Assembly: GCF_002723995.1 (NCBI RefSeq)
Contig: NZ_BEWP01000008.1
Span: 62,001 to 126,000 of the forward strand
Reading direction: 5' to 3'
Source: Gluconobacter kondonii
GTDB taxonomy: Bacteria > Pseudomonadota > Alphaproteobacteria > Acetobacterales > Acetobacteraceae
Length of the DNA: 64,000 nucleotides
The notes beneath the pieces are model-generated. The model saw nothing but the letters and a program-made list of their open reading frames with translations, did not search any database and had not been told where the DNA came from. How positions within the stretch are numbered: position 1 is the stretch's first letter; each line of letters opens with the position of its first letter. Positions 32,576 through 42,240 of the stretch are shown in pieces. The position numbers and the translations under genes were made by a program.

Positions 32576-34971
32576 AATTCCCTTCCCTGAGGCGCCTGTT
32601 TGCAAGGCTGACCAGTGCCAATGGGGCGGTTCTTCTGACAGTTCTGGCGCTCGTACTGGCCTTCGCGACGTTCGTCGTACTGTCAGGTGGCATGTCTCTG
32701 GCGCACCGCCCGCAGGTTCAGGCAATCGTGTTCCTGCTCGATTTCATCACGCTTATGCTGATTGCGGCGGCGGCCGTGGTGCAGATCGGGCGGATGGTGG
32801 CCGAACGCAGGCTTGGTCTGGCGGGCGCGCGTCTGCATGTGCGGCTTATTACACTGTTCGGCATTGTGGCGGTCGCCCCGACCATCGTCGTGGGGGCAGT
32901 CGCAACGCTGTTCTTTCACTATGGCGTGGAAATCTGGTTCTCCAACCGTGTGAACGATGCCCTGACGGAGGCACGATCGGTCGCGGTCGGCTATCTGCAG
33001 GAGCATAACGACAACGCTCGGACCGAAGCCTTCGCCCTCGCAAACACGCTGATCACGGTCCAGAACGACGAGCTTTTCTCTCGCGGGACTGATCTTTTCC
33101 ACGACCCGGCGCGCCTTCAGGAATTTCTGGACGACGAAGTCACGGAACGCGGCCTGACGGATGCGGAGGTCTTCGATCCCCTGACCTCCAAAGTTCTGGC
33201 CGTCGGTGGCCTTCTGGGCAGCGACGCGGATATGTCCACGGCCCCGCCACTTCCGCCGAAATCGGTTGTGGAACTGGCCCGGCATGGTGAGGCCGTAATC
33301 CTTGATCGCCCGGATCAGCGCAAGGTGCGGGCCGTGGTGGCGCTGGGTGGCAATTCCGGGCTCATGCTGGTCATTACCCGTCCGGTCGATCCGGATGTGG
33401 TGGAGCACATGCGCCGGACGGATACTCTGGTTGCGGATTATCAGCGGCTGATTGCCAATCGTGGCAAGACCCAGGTTCTGTTTGCAGTCATTTTCGCGCT
33501 CATGGGCCTGCTGGTTTTGGCGGTGGGAATGCTGACGGGTCTGGCGCTGGCCAACCGGATCGCCAACCCGCTGGGGCTTCTCATTCTGGCCGCCCAGCGG
33601 ATTTCCAAAGGCGATCTGGGCGTTCGGGTTCCAGTTCCGGAAGACGCGGGGCAGGAAAAGGACGACGAGGTGACGGGGCTGTCCCGTGCGTTCAACAGCA
33701 TGACAGACCAGCTCGAAAGCCAGCGTTCCGAACTGATGCAGGCCTATGACCAGATCAACGAGCGCCGCCGCTTTACCGAAACCGTGCTTGCGGGTGTTTC
33801 GGCCGGCGTGATCGGGCTGGACCGGGCGCAGGTGATCGAACTACCGAACCGCGCAGCCTCCAGTGTGCTCCAGCGCGACCTCCAGCCCGCCATCGGCCGA
33901 AAACTGACGGAGCGTGTGCCGGAGTTCTCCGCCCTGCTGGACGCGGCCCGCATGGCGCCAGAGCGCGTCCATACCGCCGAAATTCAAGTGGATACCGAAG
34001 GCGCGCAGCGTCCGGGTGGGCCGGGCGAGGGCGCCGGTGCGGGGGCGGGGCGCACGCTTCTCGTGCGGGTCGTGGCGGAACTACGCGGTCAGGACGTTGC
34101 GGGTTATGTCGTGACCTTCGATGACATCACAGATCTTCAGTCAGCCCAACGCAAGGCTGCGTGGGCCGATGTGGCACGTCGTGTGGCGCATGAGATCAAA
34201 AATCCGCTGACTCCGATCCAACTGGCGGCAGAGCGTCTGAAACGGCGCTTCCGCAAGGAAATCCACTCCGATCCAGAGACCTATACGCAGCTTGTCGATA
34301 CGATCGTGCGGCAGGTCGGCGATATCGGGCGGATGGTTGACGAGTTCTCCGCCTTTGCGCGGATGCCACAGCCCGTCATGCAGCCGGAGGATTTCTCGCG
34401 GTTGTGTCGGGAGGCGCTGGTGTTGCAGAGAAATGCCCATCCCGAAATCGTGTTCGAGACGAGCGGACTGCCGCCGTCAGGGCCGATTGTGCGGTGTGAC
34501 CGGCGACTTATTGGTCAGGCACTGACAAACCTTTTACAGAATGCAGCCGATGCCATCAGCATGGCAGGCCGCGGAAAACCGGGAGAAAATGCTTCCGGAC
34601 AGCCCGCAGGACAGGCAGTGCAGCCAATAGGACACATTGTGGTGGGCTTGCACATTCGCGGCGGGCATGTCCTGCTAGACATAGAAGATGACGGGATCGG
34701 CCTGCCGACGGTGGAACGCCACCGGCTGACCGAGCCTTATGTAACCCACAAGGCGAAGGGCACCGGCCTCGGCCTTGCGATCGTCAAGAAGATCATGGAG
34801 GACCATTCCGGGATGCTTCAGCTCACTGATCGGGAACCAGACCTTTCCCGTGGCCCGACATCCGGGCAGCGGGGAACGCGCGTCACCCTGTCCCTGCCGT
34901 TATGGGAGCAGGAGAGCTATGTCCCCGGGGAAACGGACCTTCAGACTATGAGGACAGCAGATGGAACATGA
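32572..34971 (+). CDS. ntrY: Nitrogen-regulation sensor histidine kinase NtrY
   Basis: 799 residues from a GTG that overlaps the previous stop by 4 bp (GTGA). The layout is: two to three N-terminal membrane segments (ALVLAFATFVVLSGG, IVFLLDFITLMLIAAAAVVQI, FGIVAVAPTIVVGAVATLFF), a periplasmic sensor region, another membrane segment (VIFALMGLLVLAVGMLTGLAL), a HAMP domain, a PAS-like region, then the kinase core. His540 in RRVAHEIKNPLTPIQ is the phosphorylation site. ATP-binding boxes are NLLQNAADAI, IEDDGIGLP and GTGLGLAIVKKI. Its partner is NtrX, 11 bp overlapping downstream. Confidence 0.93.
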   Translation: MKFPSLRRLFARLTSANGAVLLTVLALVLAFATFVVLSGGMSLAHRPQVQAIVFLLDFITLMLIAAAAVVQIGRMVAERRLGLAGARLHVRLITLFGIVAVAPTIVVGAVATLFFHYGVEIWFSNRVNDALTEARSVAVGYLQEHNDNARTEAFALANTLITVQNDELFSRGTDLFHDPARLQEFLDDEVTERGLTDAEVFDPLTSKVLAVGGLLGSDADMSTAPPLPPKSVVELARHGEAVILDRPDQRKVRAVVALGGNSGLMLVITRPVDPDVVEHMRRTDTLVADYQRLIANRGKTQVLFAVIFALMGLLVLAVGMLTGLALANRIANPLGLLILAAQRISKGDLGVRVPVPEDAGQEKDDEVTGLSRAFNSMTDQLESQRSELMQAYDQINERRRFTETVLAGVSAGVIGLDRAQVIELPNRAASSVLQRDLQPAIGRKLTERVPEFSALLDAARMAPERVHTAEIQVDTEGAQRPGGPGEGAGAGAGRTLLVRVVAELRGQDVAGYVVTFDDITDLQSAQRKAAWADVARRVAHEIKNPLTPIQLAAERLKRRFRKEIHSDPETYTQLVDTIVRQVGDIGRMVDEFSAFARMPQPVMQPEDFSRLCREALVLQRNAHPEIVFETSGLPPSGPIVRCDRRLIGQALTNLLQNAADAISMAGRGKPGENASGQPAGQAVQPIGHIVVGLHIRGGHVLLDIEDDGIGLPTVERHRLTEPYVTHKAKGTGLGLAIVKKIMEDHSGMLQLTDREPDLSRGPTSGQRGTRVTLSLPLWEQESYVPGETDLQTMRTADGT

Positions 34972-36373
34972 GATCCTGATCGTCGATGACGAACCGGACA
35001 TCCGGTTCCTCATCGAGGGTATTCTGAACGATGAGGGCTACAGAACCCGGACAGCCGGCAACTCGGATCAGGCGCTCGAACTCTTTCGCGCGCATCGTCC
35101 GTCGCTGGCAATTCTGGACATCTGGCTTCAGGGCTCCCGGCTGGATGGAATCGAACTGCTCAAGATTTTCCAGACCGAAGAGCCCGGTCTGCCGACGCTC
35201 ATGATCTCGGGCCACGGCACCATCGAAACGGCGGTGTCGAGCCTCAAGCTGGGTGCCTATGACTTCATCGAGAAACCGTTCCAGTCGGACCGGCTTCTGG
35301 TTGTGGTGCGGCGTGCACTGGAAGCCGCGCGTCTGCGGCGGGAAAATGCCGAGTTGCGTCTGAGGGCAGGGCCGGAAACGACCCTTTCGGGAGATGGTGC
35401 TGTCATCTCGGCCATCCGTGCCCAGATCGAACGTGTCGCCCCCACCAATTCCCGTGTGCTAATCAGCGGTCCGGCCGGGGCAGGCAAGGAAGTGGCAGCG
35501 CGGATGATCCATGCGCGCTCCCGTCGTGCGGAAGGCCCGTTCATCGCCCTGAACTGTGCGACGCTCGCACCCAACCGCTTCGAAGAAGAGCTGTTTGGCC
35601 TTGAGGGCGAAGACGGTCAGCCGATGCGTCGCGGTGTGCTGGAGCGTGCCCATCGCGGGACGCTCCTGCTTGATGAAGTCGCGGATATGCCGCCTGAAAC
35701 GCAGGGCAAGATCGTCCGCGCGCTTCAGGATCAGACCTTCGAGCGTCTGGGCGGCAATACGCGGGTGAAAGTGGATATTCGCGTCATCGCCACCACCAAC
35801 CGCGATCTTCAGTCCGAGATTGCCGCACACCGGTTCCGGGAAGACCTGTATTACCGCCTTGCGGTCGTGCCGCTGCGGATTCCGTCCCTGCGCGAACGGC
35901 GCGAAGACATTCCGGGTCTTGCCCGGCACTTCCTTGACCGCTGCGCCGAGTCTTCGGGCCTGCCGGTGCGAGAACTGTCGGTGGACGCGCTTGCGGCGCT
36001 GCAATCCTATGAATGGCCGGGAAATGTGCGGGAGTTGCGCAACCTGATGGAGCGGTTGCTGATCATGATGCCGGGGACGGGCAACGATCCGATCCGTGCG
36101 GACATGCTGCCCTCCACCATCAGTCAGGGCGCGCCGTCCATGACACGCCTCAATTCTGGTGCGGATGTCATGAGTTTGCCGCTGCGTGAGGCACGGGATC
36201 TGTTCGAAACGCAGTATCTTCAGGTGCAGCTCATGCGCTTTGGCGGTAATATCAGCCGTACGGCCAGCTTTGTCTGCATGGAGCGCAGTGCGCTGCATCG
36301 CAAACTCAAGCAGCTTGGCGTGACAACCAATGAAGACCGCGCGCCCGCGTCATCCACGCCGGTGAGTGGCTGA
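34961..36373 (+). CDS. ntrX: Response regulator NtrX, AAA+ domain without GAFTGA
   Basis: 470 residues. The receiver domain has the phospho-acceptor Asp53 in LAILDIWLQ and the conserved Lys in IEKPF. The AAA+ domain has Walker A (ISGPAGAGKEVAARMIH) and Walker B (GTLLLDEVADMP) intact, but LFGLEGEDGQPMRRGVLERAHRG replaces the GAFTGA-bearing loop, so contact with sigma-54 is unlikely. The C-terminal HTH (GGNISRTASFVCMERSALHRKLKQLG) remains. Loss of GAFTGA is reported for NtrX in other Alphaproteobacteria. It is phosphorylated by NtrY, whose gene it overlaps. Confidence 0.92.
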   Translation: MEHEILIVDDEPDIRFLIEGILNDEGYRTRTAGNSDQALELFRAHRPSLAILDIWLQGSRLDGIELLKIFQTEEPGLPTLMISGHGTIETAVSSLKLGAYDFIEKPFQSDRLLVVVRRALEAARLRRENAELRLRAGPETTLSGDGAVISAIRAQIERVAPTNSRVLISGPAGAGKEVAARMIHARSRRAEGPFIALNCATLAPNRFEEELFGLEGEDGQPMRRGVLERAHRGTLLLDEVADMPPETQGKIVRALQDQTFERLGGNTRVKVDIRVIATTNRDLQSEIAAHRFREDLYYRLAVVPLRIPSLRERREDIPGLARHFLDRCAESSGLPVRELSVDALAALQSYEWPGNVRELRNLMERLLIMMPGTGNDPIRADMLPSTISQGAPSMTRLNSGADVMSLPLREARDLFETQYLQVQLMRFGGNISRTASFVCMERSALHRKLKQLGVTTNEDRAPASSTPVSG

Positions 36374-36421
36374 AGTGGCTTGCCGGTTTTCCTTCTCTTT
36401 CCTCTGTCGACTGATAACAGC

Positions 36422-36673
36422 GTGACTTCAGAACATTCCTCTCCTGCCGGCCCTCGTGCCGTTCAGGAGGCCTTCCTCGATCATCTGCGCCGGACGGAAG
36501 CTTCCGTGACGGTCTTTCTGGTCAATGGCGTGAAGCTTCAGGGAATCCTGGCCCAGTCGGATGCGCAGACCCTGTTGCTGCGGCGGGATGGCCATGTGCA
36601 GCTTGTTTACAAACATGCCGTCAGCACGATCATGCCGGTCACGGCGATGAATTTTGTGGAAGAAGAACTTTGA
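36422..36673 (+). CDS. hfq: RNA chaperone Hfq, divergent Sm1 motif
   Basis: 83 residues from a GTG at 36422; the frame extends to a TTG at 36380 with no family-like sequence. The core [22 protein letters not shown] and [12 protein letters not shown] is clearly Hfq, including the Tyr-Lys-His that contacts RNA 3' ends. Between them the usual SFDQFVILL-type strand reads QSDAQTLLL. Aligned to E. coli, Phe39 becomes Ser and Phe42 becomes Gln, so the proximal-face aromatic pocket is altered. It lies between ntrX and hflX as in related genomes. Confidence 0.88.
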   Translation: MTSEHSSPAGPRAVQEAFLDHLRRTEASVTVFLVNGVKLQGILAQSDAQTLLLRRDGHVQLVYKHAVSTIMPVTAMNFVEEEL

Positions 36674-37983
36674 GCGGTTTCGAGACCAAAAAACCCGCAA
36701 CACGCGCCGCCGTCATTCTGCCGTGGGAAAAATCGGGGCCGCAGGAAGAAATCCGTGCGGCCGATGCACGGCTTGAGGAAGCTGTCGGTCTGACGGCGTC
36801 GATCGGACTTGTTGTGGTGCGTCAGGCCGCGATCCTGCTGCGCGCGCGCCGTCCGGCAACCCTGCTGGGCAGCGGTCAGGTCGAGCAGCTTGCCGAAGCG
36901 GTGAAGCTCGACGACGTGGATGTGGTCGTGATTGACGCGCGGCTGTCACCGGGTCAGCAGCGCAATCTTGAAAAGGCGCTGGCCTGCAAGGTCGTGGACC
37001 GGACAGGACTGATTCTTGATATTTTCGGCGCGCGTGCCGCCACCCGTGAAGGTGTGTTGCAGGTCGAACTGGCCCATCTGGAATACCAGCGTTCGCGCCT
37101 TGTGCGGCTATGGACACATCTTGAGCGTCAGCGGGGTGGCTTCGGCTTCCTTGGCGGTCCGGGTGAGACGCAGATGGAAGCCGACCGCCGGATGCTGGCC
37201 GAGCGGATCGGCAAGATCCGAAAGGAACTGGAACAGGTACGCCGGACGCGCGGCCTGCATCGTGAATCCCGCAAGCGCGTACCGTTTCCGGTCGTGGCCC
37301 TCGTCGGCTACACCAATGCGGGCAAGTCCACGCTGTTCAATGCCCTGACCGGGGCGTCCGTTCATGCGCAGGACCAGCTTTTCGCCACGCTGGACCCAAC
37401 CATGCGCGGTATGCGTCTGCCGTCAGGGCGCAATGTGATCCTGTCCGACACGGTGGGGTTCATCAGCGAACTCCCAACCGAACTGATCGCTGCCTTCCGG
37501 GCGACGCTTGAAGAAGTGGCGCAGGCGGATGTGATCCTGCATGTGCGCGATATTTCGCATCCTGACAGCGTGGCCCAGCGGGCGGACGTCTTGAACGTGC
37601 TGGACGGCATGGTGCGGGACGGGGTGCTGGACTCACACTGGTCGGACCGCACGATCGAGGTTCTGAACAAGGCCGATCTGGTGGGCGGTGTCGAGGCTGT
37701 TCCGAAGCGTGAGAATGCGGTCGCGATTTCCGCCATCACAGGCGAGGGTCTGCCGGACCTCTTCGAGGTTCTGGACCAGTATCTGACGCGATCCATGAAA
37801 TCCGTCGATGTCCGTTTGCCGATCACGGACGGCGCGGCGCTGGCCTGGCTGTACCAGCATGGTGAAGTGGTTGGCCGGACAGACTGGGAAGACGGAATCG
37901 ATGTGCAGGTCCGTCTGTTCTCGGCGGATCTGGAACGTTTCGAGCTGCTTCATCCAGACCGGATCGTGCAGCCGGACGCCTGA
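36670..37983 (+). CDS. hflX: Ribosome-associated GTPase HflX
   Basis: 437 residues from a TTG that overlaps the hfq stop by 4 bp. The N-terminal HflX domain ([45 protein letters not shown]) and the central [18 protein letters not shown] are followed by a GTPase domain: G1 [16 protein letters not shown]3 DTVGFI and G4 NKAD. It rescues or splits stalled ribosomes under stress. The 3' end is 6 bp from the convergent OpgC-like gene. Confidence 0.94.
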   Translation: MSGFETKKPATRAAVILPWEKSGPQEEIRAADARLEEAVGLTASIGLVVVRQAAILLRARRPATLLGSGQVEQLAEAVKLDDVDVVVIDARLSPGQQRNLEKALACKVVDRTGLILDIFGARAATREGVLQVELAHLEYQRSRLVRLWTHLERQRGGFGFLGGPGETQMEADRRMLAERIGKIRKELEQVRRTRGLHRESRKRVPFPVVALVGYTNAGKSTLFNALTGASVHAQDQLFATLDPTMRGMRLPSGRNVILSDTVGFISELPTELIAAFRATLEEVAQADVILHVRDISHPDSVAQRADVLNVLDGMVRDGVLDSHWSDRTIEVLNKADLVGGVEAVPKRENAVAISAITGEGLPDLFEVLDQYLTRSMKSVDVRLPITDGAALAWLYQHGEVVGRTDWEDGIDVQVRLFSADLERFELLHPDRIVQPDA

Positions 37984-37989
37984 GTTTTT

Positions 37990-39153
37990 CTACTCGGACG
38001 TCGGTGTCGCCAGAGCCGCGCTGCGCGAAGAGGCGCGGGCGGCTCTGGCGCGCTGGCGGACACGGTCCAGCGGTATGGCCAGCGCGTAGGTCAGGCCGAG
38101 GCCGACCACATTCATCACAAGCTGTTCCCACAGATTGATGCCGAAGCTGGCGAACATCAGCCGTCCCAGTAGGTCTAGCACCGTGCTGCAGGCGAAGACT
38201 TCCAGCGAGTTCCGTCCAAGCAGGGCAAGGCTCTGGCCGATCCGGTCGGCGGAAATGCGACGCAGGGCAGCCGAAGACTGCACCAGATAGAAAATCGCCA
38301 TGATGTCCAGCAGTCGCCAGATGGCTAGCGTGGATTTGCCGGTATTGGGTGGCGCCGGAAAAATCCGCAGAAACGGGACGTGCCAGTATTCGTAAGGGAA
38401 GCAGACTACGAACGCGCCGATGAGATAGGCCAGACACAGAGCCTTGGCCCAAGGACGATACGGCAGATCGCCGTTGTTTTTCGAGGCCCAGACAGCTCCC
38501 AGAATCCCGAGAATATAGAGAAACTGCCAGCCGAACGGATTGAGATACCATCCACTGGGATCGAGCCAGTTGGGAATGGTGAGGTGCGGGTCCAGATTGG
38601 CGATGGCCCAGATACCGACGCTGAGCGCAACAAGCAGCCACAGGCTGCGCTTGAGAATCCAGTAAATCAGCGGAAACAGCGCCAGAAGCACCACATAAAG
38701 CGGCAGGATGTTCAGATAGCTGGGCAGCGCATCGAACGTCAGGATACGCCACAGCCAGCTATAGCCGTGCGCGAGTTGGGGCTCGATCGTGTATTCGGGT
38801 AGAGGCTGATAGTGCCGCCACTGCCGAACCGTCCAGACGAACACCAGCGTCATGCCGGTCTGGTACAGGTACAGCTTCAGGCAGCGGGCCAGAATACGGT
38901 GAATCCCGGTTTTCCAGCCTTCGCGGTCGATCAGGCGTCCATAGGCCAGATAGGAGGCGTAACCCGCCAGCATGACGAAAATCTCGGCGGCATCGGCAAA
39001 CCCGAAATTGCGGATCGTGATGCGATTGAGCAGATCATCCGGAACATGGTCCACCAGCATCATCAGCAGCGCGAGACCGCGCAGGGCATCCACGCGATGA
39101 TCGCGGGAAATCTTTCGCGTTAAAGCTGATGGGGAGGGTTGGGGCGGCTCCAT
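37990..39153 (-). CDS. opgC: OpgC-domain membrane acyltransferase-like protein
   Basis: 387 residues with about ten hydrophobic segments. The N-terminal RDHRVDALRGLALLMMLVDHVP is the typical first segment of the OpgC/acyltransferase-3 superfamily, with His41 and the following FGFADAAEIFVMLAGYASYLAYG. OpgC adds succinyl or other groups to periplasmic glucans. The C-terminal tail is short and basic (RVRQRARAARASSRSA). It is a single gene, convergent with hflX. No other opg gene lies in the window, so the substrate is uncertain. Confidence 0.82.
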   Translation of the reverse strand: MEPPQPSPSALTRKISRDHRVDALRGLALLMMLVDHVPDDLLNRITIRNFGFADAAEIFVMLAGYASYLAYGRLIDREGWKTGIHRILARCLKLYLYQTGMTLVFVWTVRQWRHYQPLPEYTIEPQLAHGYSWLWRILTFDALPSYLNILPLYVVLLALFPLIYWILKRSLWLLVALSVGIWAIANLDPHLTIPNWLDPSGWYLNPFGWQFLYILGILGAVWASKNNGDLPYRPWAKALCLAYLIGAFVVCFPYEYWHVPFLRIFPAPPNTGKSTLAIWRLLDIMAIFYLVQSSAALRRISADRIGQSLALLGRNSLEVFACSTVLDLLGRLMFASFGINLWEQLVMNVVGLGLTYALAIPLDRVRQRARAARASSRSAALATPTSE

Positions 39154-39213
39154 AATCTCTTCTTACCGTCAGAGCGTGGGCAGGGGTATGGGGCCAGATT
39201 ACGGCCACATTAA

Positions 39214-39240
39214 AGATTGGACGGAATTCATCTCCAATCT
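39214..39240 (-). terminator. Hairpin downstream of the SulP gene
   Basis: AGATTGGA at 39214-39221 pairs with TCCAATCT at 39233-39240 around an 11-nt loop. It lies 20 bp after the SulP stop on the minus strand and is followed there by CTTTAAT. Confidence 0.45.
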
Positions 39241-39259
39241 GCCCCGCCCGGATCGTCTT

Positions 39260-40714
39260 TTACAGCGCGAGCAGGGCTTCGTTCGACTGGCTTGCCAGAA
39301 TGCCATGTCGTTCGGGATGCAGCCCCATAACTTCGACAGTACGACCGCGCGCCCGCAGTTTGCCGATAATTTTTTCCAGAACCTGAACGGACGTGATGTC
39401 CCACAGACGGGCCTCGGTCAGGTCCAGAACAACACGAGAGGCATCGGTATGGTAGTCGATCGCATCGGAGAGGCTGTCGGCGGATGCGAAGAAAACCTGA
39501 CCGGACGCGCTATATGTCAGCACATCGCCGGAACGCTTTTCCGTGACGCGCAGCAGGCTCGCGGCGTGCCAGGCGAAGAACACGCCCGAAAGCATGACGC
39601 CAACCGCGACGCCCGCGGCCAGATCGTGGGTCATGACGACTACGGCCACGGTGACGAGCATGGTCAGGCTGGAGAGGCGCGGATGGCGTGCCAGATCGCG
39701 CAGGCTCCCCCAGGAGAATGTGCTGGCGGAAACCATGATCATGATGGCGACAAGAGCGGCCATCGGAACCTGCCCGACCCAGCGGTGCAGCAGAACCATG
39801 AGGGCCAGCAGGAACGCGCCTGCTGTGAAAGTGGACAGACGCCCGCGTCCGCCATAGCGCAGATTGCCAACGGTCTGGCCAATCATGCCACAGCCCGCGA
39901 TGCCACCGAAGGCGCCGACGAGAATATTTGAAATCCCGAGGCCCGTGCATTCCATGCGCTGGTCGCCGTGGGTATCGGTGATGTCATCCACGACGGAGGC
40001 CGTCATCATGGATTCCAGCAGGCCCACAGCGGCCATAGCCAGCGCATAGGGCAGCACAACGGACCATGTGGCCCAGTTCAGCGCGATATGCGGGAAGGTC
40101 AGGCTGGGAAGACCGGTCGGGAGGTCGCCGAGATCGGAGACGGTATGAACCGGCATCGGATAAAACATCGTGATGGCAGTGAGAACCACGATGCAGATCA
40201 GCGGAGAGGGAATGGCATCCGACAGGCGGGGCAACAGATAGATAATGACAAGACCCAGCGTGATCAGCGCATAGGTGTGCCAGCTTACCCCCAGCATCTG
40301 CGGCACCTGTGCGGCAAAAATCATGATGGCCAGAGCGTTGACAAAGCCGGTCCGAACTTCTGCCGGAACGAACCGCATGACGGCCTGAAGCCGCAGCAGG
40401 CCGAACAGGACCTGAAGCCCACCGGCAGCCAGTGTGGCAAGCAGCATGGCCTGAACGCCATGGGCATGAACCAGTGGTGCGGCCACCAGAGCAACAGATC
40501 CGGCAGCACCCGAGATCATCCCCGGACGGCCGCCGAAAATGGCGATTGAAACGGAAATGACGAATGACGCGAACAGCGAGACCGCGGGGGAGACCCCAGC
40601 GATATAGGAAAAGGCAATGACCTCGGGAATAAGGGCAAAGGTTCCAACCATTCCGGCCAGCACTTCGCGCAGAGGGTTCTGTGCCCACTGGCGACGATAG
40701 AGAGCGGGAGTCAT
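39260..40714 (-). CDS. SulP-family inorganic anion transporter with STAS domain
   Basis: 484 residues. About ten to twelve membrane segments begin with GTFALIPEVIAFSYIAGVSPAVSLFASF, the SulP signature region, and include GMISGAAGSVALVAAPLV. The last 90 residues (VLTYSASGQVFFASADSLSDAI... VVLDLTEARLWDITSVQVLEKI) form a cytoplasmic STAS domain. The family imports sulfate, bicarbonate or related anions; which one cannot be read here. No sulfur-assimilation gene is adjacent. Confidence 0.88.
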   Translation of the reverse strand: MTPALYRRQWAQNPLREVLAGMVGTFALIPEVIAFSYIAGVSPAVSLFASFVISVSIAIFGGRPGMISGAAGSVALVAAPLVHAHGVQAMLLATLAAGGLQVLFGLLRLQAVMRFVPAEVRTGFVNALAIMIFAAQVPQMLGVSWHTYALITLGLVIIYLLPRLSDAIPSPLICIVVLTAITMFYPMPVHTVSDLGDLPTGLPSLTFPHIALNWATWSVVLPYALAMAAVGLLESMMTASVVDDITDTHGDQRMECTGLGISNILVGAFGGIAGCGMIGQTVGNLRYGGRGRLSTFTAGAFLLALMVLLHRWVGQVPMAALVAIMIMVSASTFSWGSLRDLARHPRLSSLTMLVTVAVVVMTHDLAAGVAVGVMLSGVFFAWHAASLLRVTEKRSGDVLTYSASGQVFFASADSLSDAIDYHTDASRVVLDLTEARLWDITSVQVLEKIIGKLRARGRTVEVMGLHPERHGILASQSNEALLAL

Positions 40715-40945
40715 GAAAATCCTTGAAGGCAGGGCGTGAACGGGGTGCGACGTATTCAGGCCCGGCGCGGCAATGATGCGTGCAGTGTAACCCGGCTGGC
40801 CTCAGGATTGAAGAGACGGAATTGCCGGGAGAACCGACAGGAGCGCGGGGTGGGAGAGGCAAAAAAAATCAGGAGGGTGAAAAAAAAATGTGTCAAAAGA
40901 CTGGACGAGTGCCCCAACCTTCCTCTAGAGAGTGCGTCGCTGTGT

Positions 40946-41022
40946 GGCGGATGTAGCTCAGTCGGTAGAGCGCCGGTTTGTGGTACCGGTTGTCGCGGGT
41001 TCGATCCCCGTCATTCGCCCCA
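40946..41022 (+). tRNA. tRNA-His (GTG anticodon)
   Basis: The full cloverleaf can be drawn. The acceptor arm GCGGATG (40947-40953) pairs with CATTCGC (41012-41018), and a T-arm GCGGG/CCCGT surrounds TTCGATC. The anticodon loop TTGTGGT gives GTG. A G at position -1 (40946) faces the discriminator C at 41019, the hallmark of histidine tRNAs. CCA is encoded (41020-41022). Confidence 0.97.
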
Positions 41023-41051
41023 GCACTTCTTCTGAAAATCTGAATGAACAT

Positions 41052-41987
41052 TCATCCGGGCTTTGCAGTATCAGCCTGATGCTTATGTCTGTGCTCCCAA
41101 CGTTCTTCCAGCGCCATGCGCTCGAAGCGCAGTTTCTGTCGGATCCAGTTCAGCATGCCCGACAGCGTCACGACGATGATTCCCATGAATGTCCAGTTGT
41201 CCAATGGCTGATGAAACAGCAGGTAGCTGAACGCGACGGCCCAGACCATCTGGCTGTATTGCGGCAGCGCGACCCGGTTCGCGGGGGCGACGGCTGTGGC
41301 CATCATCATGAACAGTTGCCCCAGAGCGGCCAGAAAACCGTATCCGAACAGAAGGGCCCAGACCCGCAGTCCATGTGGCCATGAGGCATGGGTGATCATA
41401 AGAAGGCCGTCGCCGATCAGCGGTCCGAAAAGGCTTGATCCGAACAGGGAAAGTCGCGCGCTTTTGTCCCCGGCCAGTCGATAAGCCACGACGCTGCTGG
41501 CATTGGCGAGGGCGGCGACGATGGCGCAGACATGCCCGAGGTGAAATGCCCGGGCGCCGGGACGCAGGACGATCAATACGCCCAGAAAACCGATTCCAAC
41601 GGAAAGCCACGTCCAGAACGAAACCTTTTCCTTCAGGATCGTCACGGAAATGATGGTGACGAAGAACGGCATCAGAAACATCAGCGACAGCGCTTCTGGC
41701 ATGGGAAGCAGCATGAAAGCCATGACGCTGGCGGCGGTCGAGACGAATGTTGAAACAGCCCGCAGAACCCACATGCCCGGTCGGTTGGTTGCGAAAATGT
41801 CGGAATAGGGTTCGTCTGGCCTGCGGATGAACGGCAGGAGCAGAAAGCCGAAAACGCCGCCTGAAAAGGCGACTTCGAAAGGATCGAGATGCCCCGCAAG
41901 CCCTTTTGAGCAGGCATCGCTGATGGCAAAGGCGGCATATCCGAGAAGTGCCAGTAGAATACCCGAGGAGAAAATGTTCTGTTTCAT
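41052..41987 (-). CDS. DMT-superfamily (EamA) membrane transporter
   Basis: 311 residues with ten predicted membrane segments in two EamA repeats (about residues 8-140 and 150-285). The first repeat starts GILLALLGYAAFAISDACSKGLAG and the second reads LGHVCAIVAALANASSVVAYRLAG. The charged C-terminal tail (RFERMALEERWEHRHKHQ) is cytoplasmic. Substrates of this family range from amino acids to nucleotide sugars; nothing here points to one. It is a single gene, 29 bp from tRNA-His and convergent with it. Confidence 0.85.
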   Translation of the reverse strand: MKQNIFSSGILLALLGYAAFAISDACSKGLAGHLDPFEVAFSGGVFGFLLLPFIRRPDEPYSDIFATNRPGMWVLRAVSTFVSTAASVMAFMLLPMPEALSLMFLMPFFVTIISVTILKEKVSFWTWLSVGIGFLGVLIVLRPGARAFHLGHVCAIVAALANASSVVAYRLAGDKSARLSLFGSSLFGPLIGDGLLMITHASWPHGLRVWALLFGYGFLAALGQLFMMMATAVAPANRVALPQYSQMVWAVAFSYLLFHQPLDNWTFMGIIVVTLSGMLNWIRQKLRFERMALEERWEHRHKHQADTAKPG

Positions 41988-42240
41988 GGGCTGGTTTCTC
42001 CGCAGATAAAGCTGTTTTCCGTATGAAAATAAGAAAATCTGCTGCTGTCGACAGTCAAGAGTTTCAGATTTCAGGGATCGTTTTTCCTGCTTTATAAATC
42101 ATTAATATTAAGTGAATATTGGTTTTCTAAAAACTATCTATAAGTAAAATTGGAGAGGTTGCCGTCTTCATGTATGGTGCGCGTCATTCGGGTAGGCTGT
42201 ATGGCCCCCATCTCCTGGATGAAAAAGCGTGAGCCCCCTT

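Noticed and set aside
30731-32725. 664-codon open frame on the minus strand opposite dusB and the ntrC remnant
   Set aside because: It mirrors the codon positions of dusB and its neighbours, has no family motifs, and is rich in His/Arg/Gln as expected of an antisense frame in GC-rich coding DNA.
37823-38752. 309-codon minus frame overlapping hflX and the OpgC-like gene
   Set aside because: It is a shifted shadow of the OpgC-like gene, which has clear membrane segments and a family N-terminus in the other frame.
40889-40955. 22-codon frame with AGGAGG upstream, running into tRNA-His
   Set aside because: The peptide has no feature of interest and stops inside the tRNA; the purine-rich stretch next to it makes a chance Shine-Dalgarno likely.
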